Shown here: piece after piece, positions 53,801 to 63,695 of the stretch | How positions within the stretch are numbered: position 1 is the stretch's first letter | How the letters are laid out: each line of letters opens with the position of its first letter | NCBI GenBank assembly: GCA_029948255.1 | Contig: JALIZF010001244.1 | Span: 124,001-188,000, forward strand | Direction of reading: 5' to 3' | DNA length: 64,000 bases | DNA from: Telmatactis stephensoni | Lineage: Eukaryota > Cnidaria > Anthozoa > Actiniaria > Isophelliidae | Program-made: the position numbers and the translations under genes | Notes under the pieces: generated by a model | The model's input: only the letters and a program-made list of their open reading frames with translations | What the model was told of the DNA's origin: nothing | Databases searched by the model: none

Positions 53801-56800
53801 GTTGTCAGCTAGCAAAACACATTTAAAGAAAAATACGCCATTTTGTGCTGGTGTTTTCCTGACACCTTGCTATCACAACCCCACAGGAGCTTGTCTTAGT
53901 CCTGGTAAGTAACTAGTGTATAGGTATCAACCCTACAAAAATGACAGGACGATTATTATAGTAGATCTACAATGTATATCCAGGGTGTAATGCTATCACA
54001 ACCCCACAGGAGGTTGTCTTAGTCCTGGCAGGTAACTTGTGTATACTGTAAGTATTAGAGCAGATTTTGTATGAGTGTGAAATGGACCGTGCCATGCCGT
54101 GGCCATGACAGAGCTGTAATGTCTATAAAAACATTCGAGATTCCTGCTGTAACCGTGCCGTGACCATGGGGTGCTGTGTTCACAGTCATACGAAATTTAC
54201 TCTATCATCCATACAAACAAGTTTGATGAAGCATACACATTTCTAAAATTTATTGTTGTTGTTTTAGAGAAATGTCAGCAGCTAGTGGATCTCCTCTCAA
54301 AGTACAACTGCCTTTGTATATCCAATGATATCTATCACTGTTTCTCTTATGACAAGGGAAAAGCACCATTTGGAGCTCCACCTAAACGACTTGTTGCCTA
54401 TGATGTCAGGTACAAACTGAATTTAAACATTGCTGCATCCCCTAAATTATGAAATGACATCTCAAAAATCAGATATAAAAACAACAATTTTTTATATGAT
54501 CTTGATCTTGAAACATGAAAAAAAAACATGAAAACATGCATACTTAGTCAATTTTAAAAGCAAAAACATCCTTCTAAAACCAAAACTCCTCATTCAATCA
54601 TAGGAATGTTGATTTAAGTCATTCTTGTTATTTCCAACCTTTTCTCTCTCACACAATTCTTCAACCAGCCAAACAGTAGCCTTTGGTTTCGGCTGCTCAC
54701 TCAAGCACATGTTCTTCTTCATGATGACGGAAAAGGATTATGCGGAGATATGCAGATCATATACAGTGTTCAAAGTGAATTTTGTGCCTATGCTTGTCAC
54801 TCACTAGTGTGGGAAAACTGATGATATTGTGAATCATTAACTTTCTCGTGTTTCAGCAACAAGTTGTCCAGTGATGGCAAATCAGGACATGTGTTGTCCA
54901 TAGGATCTTTTTCAACCATATTTAGTCCAGGTCTTAGACTGGGTTGGATAGAAGCCTTCCCAAACATATTACAACATGTCAACAACAGGTAATATACGTT
55001 TCTCATAAACTATGCATTCAGAGAAATCATCACCTACATACGTTGCATCTTGCACAGTGCAATGAATATATTACATTTTTCCGTTCGCCTGTACTCTATT
55101 AGATGCCCTGATGACGTCAAATAGATTCCATTTTCCGTGCGCCTGTACTCTATTAGATGCCCTGATGACGTCAAATAGATTCCATTTTCCGTGCGCCTGT
55201 ACTCTAATAGATGCACCGCGCCGATGACGTCAAATAGATTCCATTTTTCCGTGCGCCTGTACTCTAATAGATGCACCGCGCCGATGACGTCAAATAGATT
55301 CCATTTTTCCGTGCTCCTGTACTCTAATAGATGCACCGCGCCGATGGCGTCAAATAGATTCCATTTTTCCGTGCGCCTGTACTCTAATAGATGCACCGCG
55401 CCGATGACGTCAAATAGATTCCATTTTCCGTGCGCCTGTACTCTAATAGATGCACCGCGCCGATGACGTCAAATAGATTCCATTTTTCCGTGCGCCTGTA
55501 CTCAATTGATAGACTGTTCATGTCAAAAAGATTCCATTTTTCCGTGCGTCTATACTCTAATAGATGTACATATGACGTCAAATAGATTCCATTTTCCGTG
55601 CTTCTGTACGCTGGTCTATACTCTAGCTAATAGAGGCACAGGTGACGTAAAAATGTGGTGAGAACAAAAAGTACGCCACGAGACGAAGTCGACAGTTGCA
55701 TCGACTTGCGTGCTTGATGTGATATTGTAAAAAGTGAAATTTTGAATTGTTAAAGTGGCTAATGGTTATTTTCAGCCCATTTGTACGGCATAGTGGCTCA
55801 TATCAGCATTACCTAGCAGGTGTAATGGAGAGTGTCCTAAGTCTTGGTCTACTAAAGGATTCCTTTGAATCTCTACGACTCACTTTCCACGTAAGAATTA
55901 CTGATCAACAGCTCAGGGCCAAGTTGTTCGAAGGGCTATTAACGCTAATCCTGGGTCAAAGTCAGTGGTTTTCTTTAGATTTAATCCTGGGTTAACTGCT
56001 AATCGTCTTTCGAACAACCGGGCCCTGATTGAAATTACACTTTTAACAAAGTGTAAGTCGAGGCTTTTGCTCATATTTCTGTATATTCCTTGTACTTTTG
56101 GCCTCAAATGACACCTCAATTTGAAACATTTGCTCAAAAAAATGAGTGTACTAATTTTTATTTGAAAGATATTTACTGTACGGCGAGAGAGTTTCCGTAA
56201 ACCAGCGGTGTCATCTACAAAGAAATGCAGGAATGGAGATAGGGCCCGTTCCTCGAAGCGCGAGGTTTTTAAAGCCCGCCGCACACATTGAGAAACTGTG
56301 TGAGGAAACTGCCACGCGTGGCACTTTCTCACCATGTGCTCTTTTACCTGCTCCATTTTTGGCCCTACGTAGCCAAAGATGCAACGTCTGCGGCGAGAAA
56401 TCGTCTTGAGCTAAGTGCCTCGCGTGGCAGTTTCCCCACGCAGTTTCTCAATGTGTGCGGCGGGCTTAACGGACCTTACATAATTCACAGGAAACATAAC
56501 ATAACTGAAGCCGGGAACTTTTAATTGCGTATAGCTTGATTGTTAGGTCCGTGATGAGAGGTATATTCTGACTTCTAACATTTCTTTCGTTAACAGACCC
56601 GTTTAGAGCGTCTTTGTGAAGCCATCACACAACATTTACCACAATGTTCGTTTGTTAAACCAAAGGTCAGTAATCTTAAAACATCTTAAGGCTCATTATT
56701 CATCGTTGCCTGCAAGAGTTACTTGTTACTTAGAAAACTTTTATGGACTGCGTTTCTTAGGGTGGCTTCTTCGTCTGGCTTTGTCTACCCTCTTCTGTTG

Positions 56801-57504
56801 ATTCACAAGGTAACAGCGTTTGTGCTAAAGTCTTTCCATCTATTTCTCCAAAACTGTTTCAGTAAATCTTTTTTTTAATTTATTTTTTTACAGATTTGCT
56901 GAAGATTTGTAAAGAAAAATATGAAGTTGATTTTCTTCCAGGAAATGCGTAAGTTAGTACATTCTAGTGTACATGTATGGAGAAGGACTAGCAAACTTTC
57001 CTACAACAGAATTGACTCCCACCCGAGAATAAGCCTCTTCATTCATCTATGTATCTCAATACTGTTCCCCGATACATCGCTCCTTTACCTAGGAATATTC
57101 CAACTGGCTTGATATACCTCAGTCGATGGAGCACTGGACATGTATTGGTTTGAGCGACATCTATTGGACTGGATATGCATGCGTTTGCGTCTCACTTGAG
57201 TCAGAGATTTTTCCCTTGACTTATAGGGCGCAATCCAAGGCGTCTCATCTTCGGCTCTTCAACCCCTATTTCAAGGCTTTTCGACTTCCCCTATTTCTCT
57301 TCAGTCACTGCCCCGTGTGCAGTTTCTAACAGAATATACTTTATTTATGAACTTATCAGGTTAACAACAAATTCTTCCAAGTTCAAGAATTACTTAAGAT
57401 TAAGCACATCGCATTATGGTGACCAAACTCTCGTCAAGGCTGTGACACGGCTTGGAGAAGCATTGAGAGAAATTCTAGAGGGAAAGGGTGGGGATAGTAG
57501 GTAA
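50815..57504 (+). CDS. PLP-dependent aminotransferase-fold protein lacking the catalytic lysine
   Basis: Class I/II aminotransferase fold, closest in style to yeast YER152C/2-aminoadipate-type enzymes. Exons: 50815-50931, 51752-51864, 52605-52756, 53755-53904, 54268-54409, 54857-54988, 55776-55890, 56597-56665, 56761-56809, 56894-56948, 57360-57504. All phases join; 412 residues. Visible family motifs: LFTYGPRQGLESFREAL, MVTGGATQALTLI, IFVEEP, TPCYHNPTGACL (cofactor-binding Asn), CISNDIYHCF (Asp and Tyr), SPGLRLGWIEA (phosphate Arg) and NYLRLSTSHYG (carboxylate Arg). The lysine that normally forms the Schiff base after GSFS is Thr (codon ACC), which needs two base changes from a Lys codon. 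So it may be a pseudo-enzyme. The first exon is inferred from an upstream stop and phase. Its intron 6 has the CRE minisatellite, and its 3' end is expanded in tandem. Confidence 0.85.
52379..52436. repeat. Perfect 58-bp palindrome
   Basis: Two 29-base arms, AGGATGATTACTCTTTCCAA and onward to GTAA, meet their exact reverse complement with no spacer (centre 52407/52408). It lies in intron 2 of the aminotransferase-fold gene. Confidence 0.95.
53868..54046 (+). repeat. Duplicated end of aminotransferase exon 4
   Basis: TGCTATCACAACCCCACAGG, the continuing exon end and the first intron bases (to GTGTATA, about 53868-53922) recur at 53991-54045 with few changes. The copy still reads HNPTG but its donor is altered (GGCAGGTAAC in place of GGTAAGTAAC). 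Confidence 0.9.
55076..55635. repeat. Minisatellite with TGACGTCA in its units
   Basis: About ten units of 54-62 bp: TTCCGTGCGCCTGTACTC, TAATAGATGCACCGCGCC, then GATGACGTCAAATAGATTCC. TGACGTCA, the cAMP-response-element palindrome, is exact in seven units and altered in the rest (TGGCGTCA, or CATGTCAAA). It lies in intron 6 of the aminotransferase-fold gene. Confidence 0.95.
55914..56027. mobile_element. Short palindromic MITE (GGGCCC..TTGTTC family), copy 3
   Basis: CAGGGCCAAGTTGTTCGAAG to CGAACAACCGGGCCCTG, with AATCCTGGGTCAAAG inside. It begins 23 bp after the exon 7 donor of the aminotransferase-fold gene. Confidence 0.85.
56272..56468. mobile_element. Palindromic MITE (GCCCGCCGCACAC family), full copy
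   Basis: AAAGCCCGCCGCACACATTG at the left and CAATGTGTGCGGCGGGCTT at the right, with GCCACGCGTGGCAC and GATGCAACGTCTGCGGCG in between. About 197 bp, in intron 7 of the aminotransferase-fold gene. Other copies: 874-955 (half) and 11188-12185 (several). Confidence 0.85.
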
Positions 57505-57985
57505 TACTTGAATATTTTCATCAGAGCTATGGTACGACTTGGAGAAGCATTGAGAGAAATACTAGAGGGAAAGGGTGGGGGTAGTAGGTAATATTTTCAC
57601 CAGGGCTGTGGTACGACTTGAAGAAGCATTGAGAGAAATACTAGAGGGAAAGGGTGGGGGTAGTAGGTAATATTTTCATCAGGGCTGTGGTACGACTTGG
57701 AGAAGCATTGAGAGAAATACTAGAGGGAAAAGGTGGGGGCATGTAGTGGGTAATATTTTCATCAGGGCTATGGTACGACTTGAAGAAGCATTGAGAGAAA
57801 TACTAGAGGGAAAGGGTGGGGGTAGTAGGTAATATTTTCATCAGTGATGCGGCTTGGAGAAGCATTGAGAGAAATACTAAAGGGGAATGGTGGGATAGAA
57901 CTAGTTAACATTCATCAAGACTAAGGCGGCTTGGAGAAGCAGTGAGAGAATTACTAGAGGGGAGGGATGGGGCTAGTGAGTAATG
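57437..57985 (+). repeat. Tandem repeats derived from the terminal coding exon
   Basis: The last about 68 coding bases plus stop and following non-coding bases (unit about 80 bp, with CTTGGAGAAGCATTGAGAGA and AGGGAAAGGGTGGGG) are repeated about seven times. The first unit is the real exon end; the others lie in the 3' untranslated or downstream DNA. Most units keep an open RLGEALREILEGKGG reading. Confidence 0.95.
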
Positions 57986-58739
57986 TAGTTCTATCTTGCA
58001 TAAAAGGTTTAACTACAACATCAGTTTTGAGACTGATTCCATAAGTCGGTGTTTGGGTTACCTTGAAAAAATTACTGTAGTTTCGTAAGTGCCCAATTTG
58101 TAATTGATAAGGTTAATGCAAATGCTCCCATGCCTAACATGTTGCTCTTGAAGTAAAGACAACAACGTCCACCATTTCTTTTGTTCTTTTATGACCAAAA
58201 TCTGTTGTTCTGTTATCACCTCTATATATGGTATAATTGTGTTAATACCATGTTCACCTTGGGGCTCTTTATTTCAAGAGGGATGATCAAAACGTATACA
58301 GTCTTCGAAACAAAGAAACCGATTTATTAACCCTTCTTAAACCAAAAAGGACTTCTTGAAAAAATGTCTCAAATATAGCGATGCTTTAAAAAACTGTGCA
58401 GATGCAAACCTTGCAAAATCACGTTGTGCTTTTAAAACCTATCTTAAGAATTACTCATTTACGATAAATTCACTTATAGACAATGTATATTTTTTAGTCA
58501 TAAATATAGATATTTTCTATTATTTTGTATTGTGATAAAGAAGTGTTCACGTCCCCCTGGAAATCAGCTTTGAGTTGTTGGAGCCAGTGTGCACGTGCCT
58601 AAATAAGTATCACCACCACCACCACCACCAGTGTAGCATACACATTTAATAAAACAACAACAATAATAATAATCATAATGATAATAATATGAAAAAACAA
58701 TGATATGAAAAACTTACATAGCGCTAAAATCCTAAAGGT

Positions 58740-59170
58740 TAATAGCGCTTTACAATTTGTTCGCAAAACAAAATGAATCGTGCAATTGAAAATTGGTGCA
58801 TAAGTAGTAACGTATTAATAATAATAGGGATATTGCATAGTAATTTCAAAAATTAATCTTGCAATCAAAATTGGTGCATAAGTAATAACGTATTAGGCCT
58901 AGTTCAAACGTCGCATCTCACATGTGCTGAATTCAATGCAAATGAGATGATAATGAGTAGAAACAAAAGATTTGACTAATTTGCATTGAATTCGACACAT
59001 GTGAGATGCGACGTTTGAACTAGGCCTTAGTAATAATAGGGATATTGCATGGTAATTTCAAAAATGAATCGTGCAATCAAAATTGGTGCATAAGTAAAAC
59101 GTATTGGTAATAAATAGAGATATTGCATGGTGATTTCAAAACTGCCATATATAAAAGTGTGATCATGACG
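58740..59170. repeat. Diverged tandem repeats (TTGGTGCATAAGTA units)
   Basis: GAATCGTGCAAT, AAAATTGGTGCATAAGTA, AACGTATTA and GGGATATTGCAT(A/G)GT recur three to four times. One unit is interrupted at ACGTATTA by the Harbinger-like MITE at 58896-59026. Confidence 0.8.
58896..59026. mobile_element. PIF/Harbinger-like MITE with TTA target duplication
   Basis: GGCCTAGTTCAAACGTCGCA at the left is exactly inverted at the right; arms of about 47 bp. TTA flanks both sides (58893-58895 and 59027-59029). A 3-bp TWA duplication with GGCC ends is the hallmark of PIF/Harbinger elements. The uninterrupted repeat units around it allow the empty site to be inferred. Confidence 0.85.
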
Positions 59171-59527
59171 ATTAATAATAATAATAAACAATAAGTCTGA
59201 TAACAAACAAACAAACAAACATCCTGTGATCTTAGACTATAAAATCATTGAGGGACCATATAGACATTTATAGTCGATCCATGCAATCCCCAATTAAGTA
59301 AACCACATCAGTACCACGGACACCAGAACTACCTGCAGCATCGCTGTTAAAACAATGAAAAGTATATCGTGATTTTGATAGACTTGTAAGGATATTTAGT
59401 AAGGATCGAAATCATAAGAAGAACGGCGGGCGGCGTCTAAACTCCCCCCCCCCCCCCCCCCCCCCAACTTCCGTCGAATAAGCACCGGCCCACATACTAC
59501 ATTTCGAAGAGCGCGGAAATCCATTCG

Positions 59528-62500
59528 TTATTTGCGGGCTAGCATTCCGATTTGTTGTTGTATATTTTGAAATAAAGAAGTTTTGTTGTTCGTAGGAAGC
59601 GGAGTGACTGTTGTAAAAAGGTGGTCATCAGAGAGTTTTAAAGTCTTACCGGTTGAAGACTTCCTAACAGCGCTACTTTGTATGGGAGGAGTAGTGGGGC
59701 ATGCAGTACTAGTGGAATTCGCCCCCTGAACATCGGCAATAAAGGTATTCCAATAAGCCACGAATTCTGCTCGCAAATAACTGCCCACTGCCATATTGGG
59801 TTTTAGTGCCAGGTATTCTTGTTGGTCCAGTTTGTACTGAGGCCAGGAAATCCCTACACCTTCTGGGGTGTTAGGATTTCTATGAAGAATTACAAGAAAT
59901 CAAAAGTTGTCACATGTTGTTCATGACATAAATGGTAAATCCACAATAGACTGATTTGGCAAACAGTACACGACGTGAAAGAAGACGCCGCGCTGACGAT
60001 GATATCGCCAATGTCAAAAAGTTTCATTTGCTAAAGTAGTCTTAACGAACGTGGGAATCATCGATTTTGTGAAGTTTGGTTGAAACAGCTTCTCGGACAG
60101 ACACCTGTAAAATATGGTGCATTCTTAAAATACCAACGCCTAAGTATTGACTGTGATTAAAATTAATGATGAAAATAGGCGCCTAATAGGTGCATGTAAC
60201 TATAGTCAGAAAAGGTTGGAGATAAAACTATTGTGCGTTTACTCGGGCTACAGACAGAGTAAATGCGCAAATTTTGTAAGACTGTAACCTGAGGAAAGAA
60301 AGTATTTAGATAGATTATAATAGACAAAAGGTTATGTATTGATTTTTCGTGTGAAATTTAACAATTTTACAACACTTTATACTAATCTCGCAATTGGTTG
60401 ATAAGAGTGTGTCAATAAGAGGACAGACATACTGCTGACGCGTTTCGGCGCGCGCTCGTTCTGTTGCCCGTTTGATAAGGATTTTTTAACTTTTATCTCA
60501 AATAATTGTTGTAAAAAACGAATTGAAGATGGTTTTGAGTAATTGTCTGTCCTCTTACTGGCACACTCTTCACGCCATAAAATGTTCAAAACTTTGCAGT
60601 GAAATAACTCGCTGCGCTCGTTATTTCACATTTTTAAAAAGTTAAAATTCCGACGAGCATACCCGATCCTTTTACAGTGGATTCCCCTCCCAAACATGGC
60701 ATAAACTGCAATCAGCATATTTTTCTGAACTTGGATTTAACAACAATCTTTATTGAAGAGACGACACTTTTAAGTCGGTACTTCATATCATTAGCCAGGT
60801 CGTTTTTTTCAATTTAGTAATTTGTACATGTTTCGCTACTCTTATCGTCAGCAAACTGATTACAATCCAAAGCTAGATATATATATCTATAGGATGGTAA
60901 AGGAATAATTACTGATTCTAATGAGATAACTTAAGATTAACAGTCAGATTATGATAAATTTGTTGATTTAATATAAGTTTCTGCCAATGTACAGTCGTAA
61001 CCCATGGGTTTGGAACTAGTTTGCATCGGTGTTGGATCGGGCTGTCAATGGGTATGCACGTGACGCTAAAACAAGCATCTAATTGGTGGATCAAGTCATG
61101 AATTAGCAATGAGTTTGAGAAATAGAATTGTACACTCACCCAGTTTTGGCAAAGTTGGTCCAGATTTTTATCACCTCCCGACTGAAATTTGCATCTGCAG
61201 CACTTGAAGTAGAGTTGAGAAGTGGGAAACCAAAGACAAACACTAAGTCAGCGCCATGGGGAACTCGCACCCAAGATGGAATAGCTAAGTTTAACATCGT
61301 ATCACTTCTATACTGCAGCTGATAGAAATATGTTGGTAGAGATTTCTTGGCATAGGCATTGGCAGTAGCTATAGCTGGCGCGATGAAACTGGAATCTGAC
61401 TGCAAATCAAGGTACATGCGACGGTTGATGTTGGGATCAGTAACATTTGTCCAATCCGTGTAACGATAGATGGTAGCATCAACTAAAACTGATTTGCGAA
61501 CACCGCGTAGAAAGAGATCTAGGATTATCCCATTCAGCGTACTAATGAAAGTTTCTCTGGAGACACCATTTGTAACGTCGAGTGCAAAATCAAGGGCAAT
61601 ATCTAGAATGGACAATATAGAGGAATTAACTATAAAATAGCATGCATTTTTACTCTTCAGTTATATAGAATTTTCCTTTAAAGTCCAGGCTAGTAAATAT
61701 TCGTGTGCACAATCACAACAAACAACAAAGAGCATTGCAGGGAGACTGAGACTCAAAATCAACTTAACGACGTTCGCGGGCAATTGAATTTGTGATGTCA
61801 TTTTAATGAAATTTCGCATACTGATACTTGATGATATACACTTTGAATAAACGAAATAAAAAAGAGGGGGTACCGTATTCGTTTTCGAGCTATGAGCCGT
61901 ACAATTTTGTCGAAATTGCCAAAGAAAAGCGCGCGAAATACGCTGTACGCGTAGGGCGAGAAAATAGATACTAAAAATATAAAACGCATCTTGAACGACC
62001 AGAAATTTCATCTGCAGTTGTATGAGACTATTGTTGACAACAATCGTTGGTCATTTAAGCATGAATGAATCTCTCTGAGTTTTGACGAGTGTTTTTTTCC
62101 GTGCGCTGCTGTTGAAATCGGCGGTGTTCGATGAGACGAAGGGGTGTAATTTTTAGCGAAAAAACGTTGTCATGAAGTCCCTTTTGATGAGAATTTTTTC
62201 TTTTTCAGAAATGTTGTATTACTTCAAAATACCTTCCTTTTAAGACTAAAAAAAGTGGGGGTCACCGTATTCGTTTTGGAGATATCGAGCCGTAAAGTTT
62301 GAAAATTTCCCCGCCATCTTGAATACCGAGAGGAGACTGGGTCTACTAAAATCTTTTTCATCCTTTTTTCTGGAGTTTTTCAATCTGAATGATTTTTTTC
62401 CTCATTCAAATTCCTTGTTTTTATTTTTTCTTCTTATAAAAGTAAGTTCCATTTGAAAAGATCAAAATTTAATGATTACCGGAAAAAATATTTTTAGGCC

Positions 62501-63695
62501 GCCATCTTGGATTTATTGAGGTAGCGCGCGCGCTAGCGTGCGCAGTAAAAGTGCGCGTGAACAATGCCCGCGAACGTCCTTAAGCCAAATCTGCTATCTC
62601 TCATATTTAGGATATTCACCTTCACAGTCACAGAATTTTTACCGCGATTTTGCAAGCGCGCAAGCAAGTTCAGGGGGAAATATCACGAGACCCTAGAATA
62701 CGCTTATATGAGGAAAACCTTGATTGTCTAATAGTTAGACGTGGTAGAAACGTCATAGTATTTCTTCATAACCCTTCTTTTTGCACTGCTTATATCAAAA
62801 TAAGCTAGAAGGTATTACACCCATTTTCGTATTTCTGTGGCTTGCTTTGATATTGATGACCGCGCTGCATAATCGTCATGAATTCAGAGAAACTGAAACT
62901 GAGCTTTCTCTCCACGTACCTGGTATTGCGTTAGTAGATACAACCCCATCATCGTTTGTCACTCCTATCATGACATCAAATTTTGCAAAGTCTCCTCCTT
63001 TCTTGAGCAAAGTTTGTGGGGAATCTGAAAACAAATTTCGTTATTGAAATTGCTTATCGCTCAAACAATGAGGAATCATTTTATAAGAAGATAGATTATA
63101 CCAAGGGAGCACGGCAGAATGTCGTTAGTACGCGCGCGCGCTTGTCAAATTTTGACTGGGCTTCCTGTGATTTTTCCGCTTAATTCGAGTTTAGCCGGGT
63201 TTCCTGTGCTCAAAGCCCAACGAAATACCGGTAACTTTCGAACGAGTCCCGAAGGGACGAGGGCTCGCTCCTTTGGAGCTCGTTCAGAGTTACAACGCTC
63301 GTACTATCTTCGGAACTCATGTCGTAGGTGCCGAAGCGCTCAGAAACAAAAATCACAGGAAGCCCGGTCAAGCGCGCGCGTACTAACGACATTCTGCCGT
63401 GCTCCCTTGATTATATTTGCTTCCATAAAACAACATATAACACTGTTGAAAACGGCGGGTGCTTTCTTTGGTTTTAATAACACATGACAGTGCTGGAAGT
63501 AAACTGAGAGAGGTGTCAGGGGAAACTGAGTGTGTTACAGTCTAACCTGGAAGAAAATCGCCATCTATGACAGGAATAAAAGCAAGAAAGGGAACCGTTG
63601 TTGAGGCGTTGATAATTTCCATGAAACTCTTCGGTTTTAAACATTCTTTAAGCTTTGCGAGATCCTCGGGACATCCCACGTTTTTGGAGAAATTC
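59528..63695 (-). CDS. Type-B carboxylesterase / cholinesterase-like protein, 3' part
   Basis: Alpha/beta-hydrolase of the carboxylesterase-B family, which includes acetylcholinesterases and neuroligins. Exons, minus strand: 63695-63547, 63024-62920, 61602-61140, 59879-59528; all phases join and the 5' part lies beyond the window. Seen: NVGCPEDLAKLKECL (the GC..CL disulphide region), IPVIDGDFLP, GVTNDDG (position of the catalytic acid, here Asp), SWVRVPHGADLVFVFGFPLL (catalytic His), FSREVIKIWTNFAKTGNPN and the C-terminal WPQY..EYLALKPNM. The tail beyond about 50 residues after this is Thr/Ser-rich, with no clear membrane anchor. The nucleophile serine is outside the window, so activity cannot be judged. 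A neuroligin-like role is the alternative. The exon 63695 start is the least certain. Confidence 0.85.
60405..60576. repeat. Inverted repeat (AGAGTGTG..CACACTCT) in an esterase intron
   Basis: AAGAGTGTGTCAATAAGAGG, then ACAGAC, on the left and CTGTCCTCTTACTGGCACAC, then TCTT, on the right; about 25-bp arms. Confidence 0.65.
61768..62579. mobile_element. MITE flanked by TTAA, second copy of family
   Basis: TTAA at 61764-61767 and 62580-62583 flanks 812 bp with inverted ends CGACGTTCGCGGGC(AATT) and (AATG)GCCCGCGAACGTCC type. GGGGGTACCGTATTCG and GGGGGTCACCGTATTCG match GGTGACCCCC words of 5344-6193. It is in an esterase intron. Confidence 0.75.
63102..63419. repeat. Foldback element with CAAGGGAGCACGGCAG ends
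   Basis: About 65-bp arms (CAAGGGAGCACGGCAGAATG .. CGCGCGCG .. GGGCTTCCTGTGATTTT) are inverted on the right up to 63419. The centre contains a second hairpin (CGAACGAGTCCCGAAGGGAC and complement). It lies in an esterase intron. Confidence 0.85.

Larger units (their letters stand above)
57986..59527. other. Intergenic between convergent aminotransferase-fold and esterase genes
   Basis: Contains a (CAC)n tract (58609-58630), ATA/ATG-rich sequence, TTGGTGCATAAGTA repeats with a nested MITE (58740-59170) and a C run (59443-59465). No coding exon is recognised. Confidence 0.55.

Noticed and set aside
55034..55581. Possible CRISPR array or repeat protein (HLLEYRRTEKWNLFD units)
   Set aside because: Head-to-tail units without unique spacers in an animal intron; a minisatellite, and its frames are artefacts.
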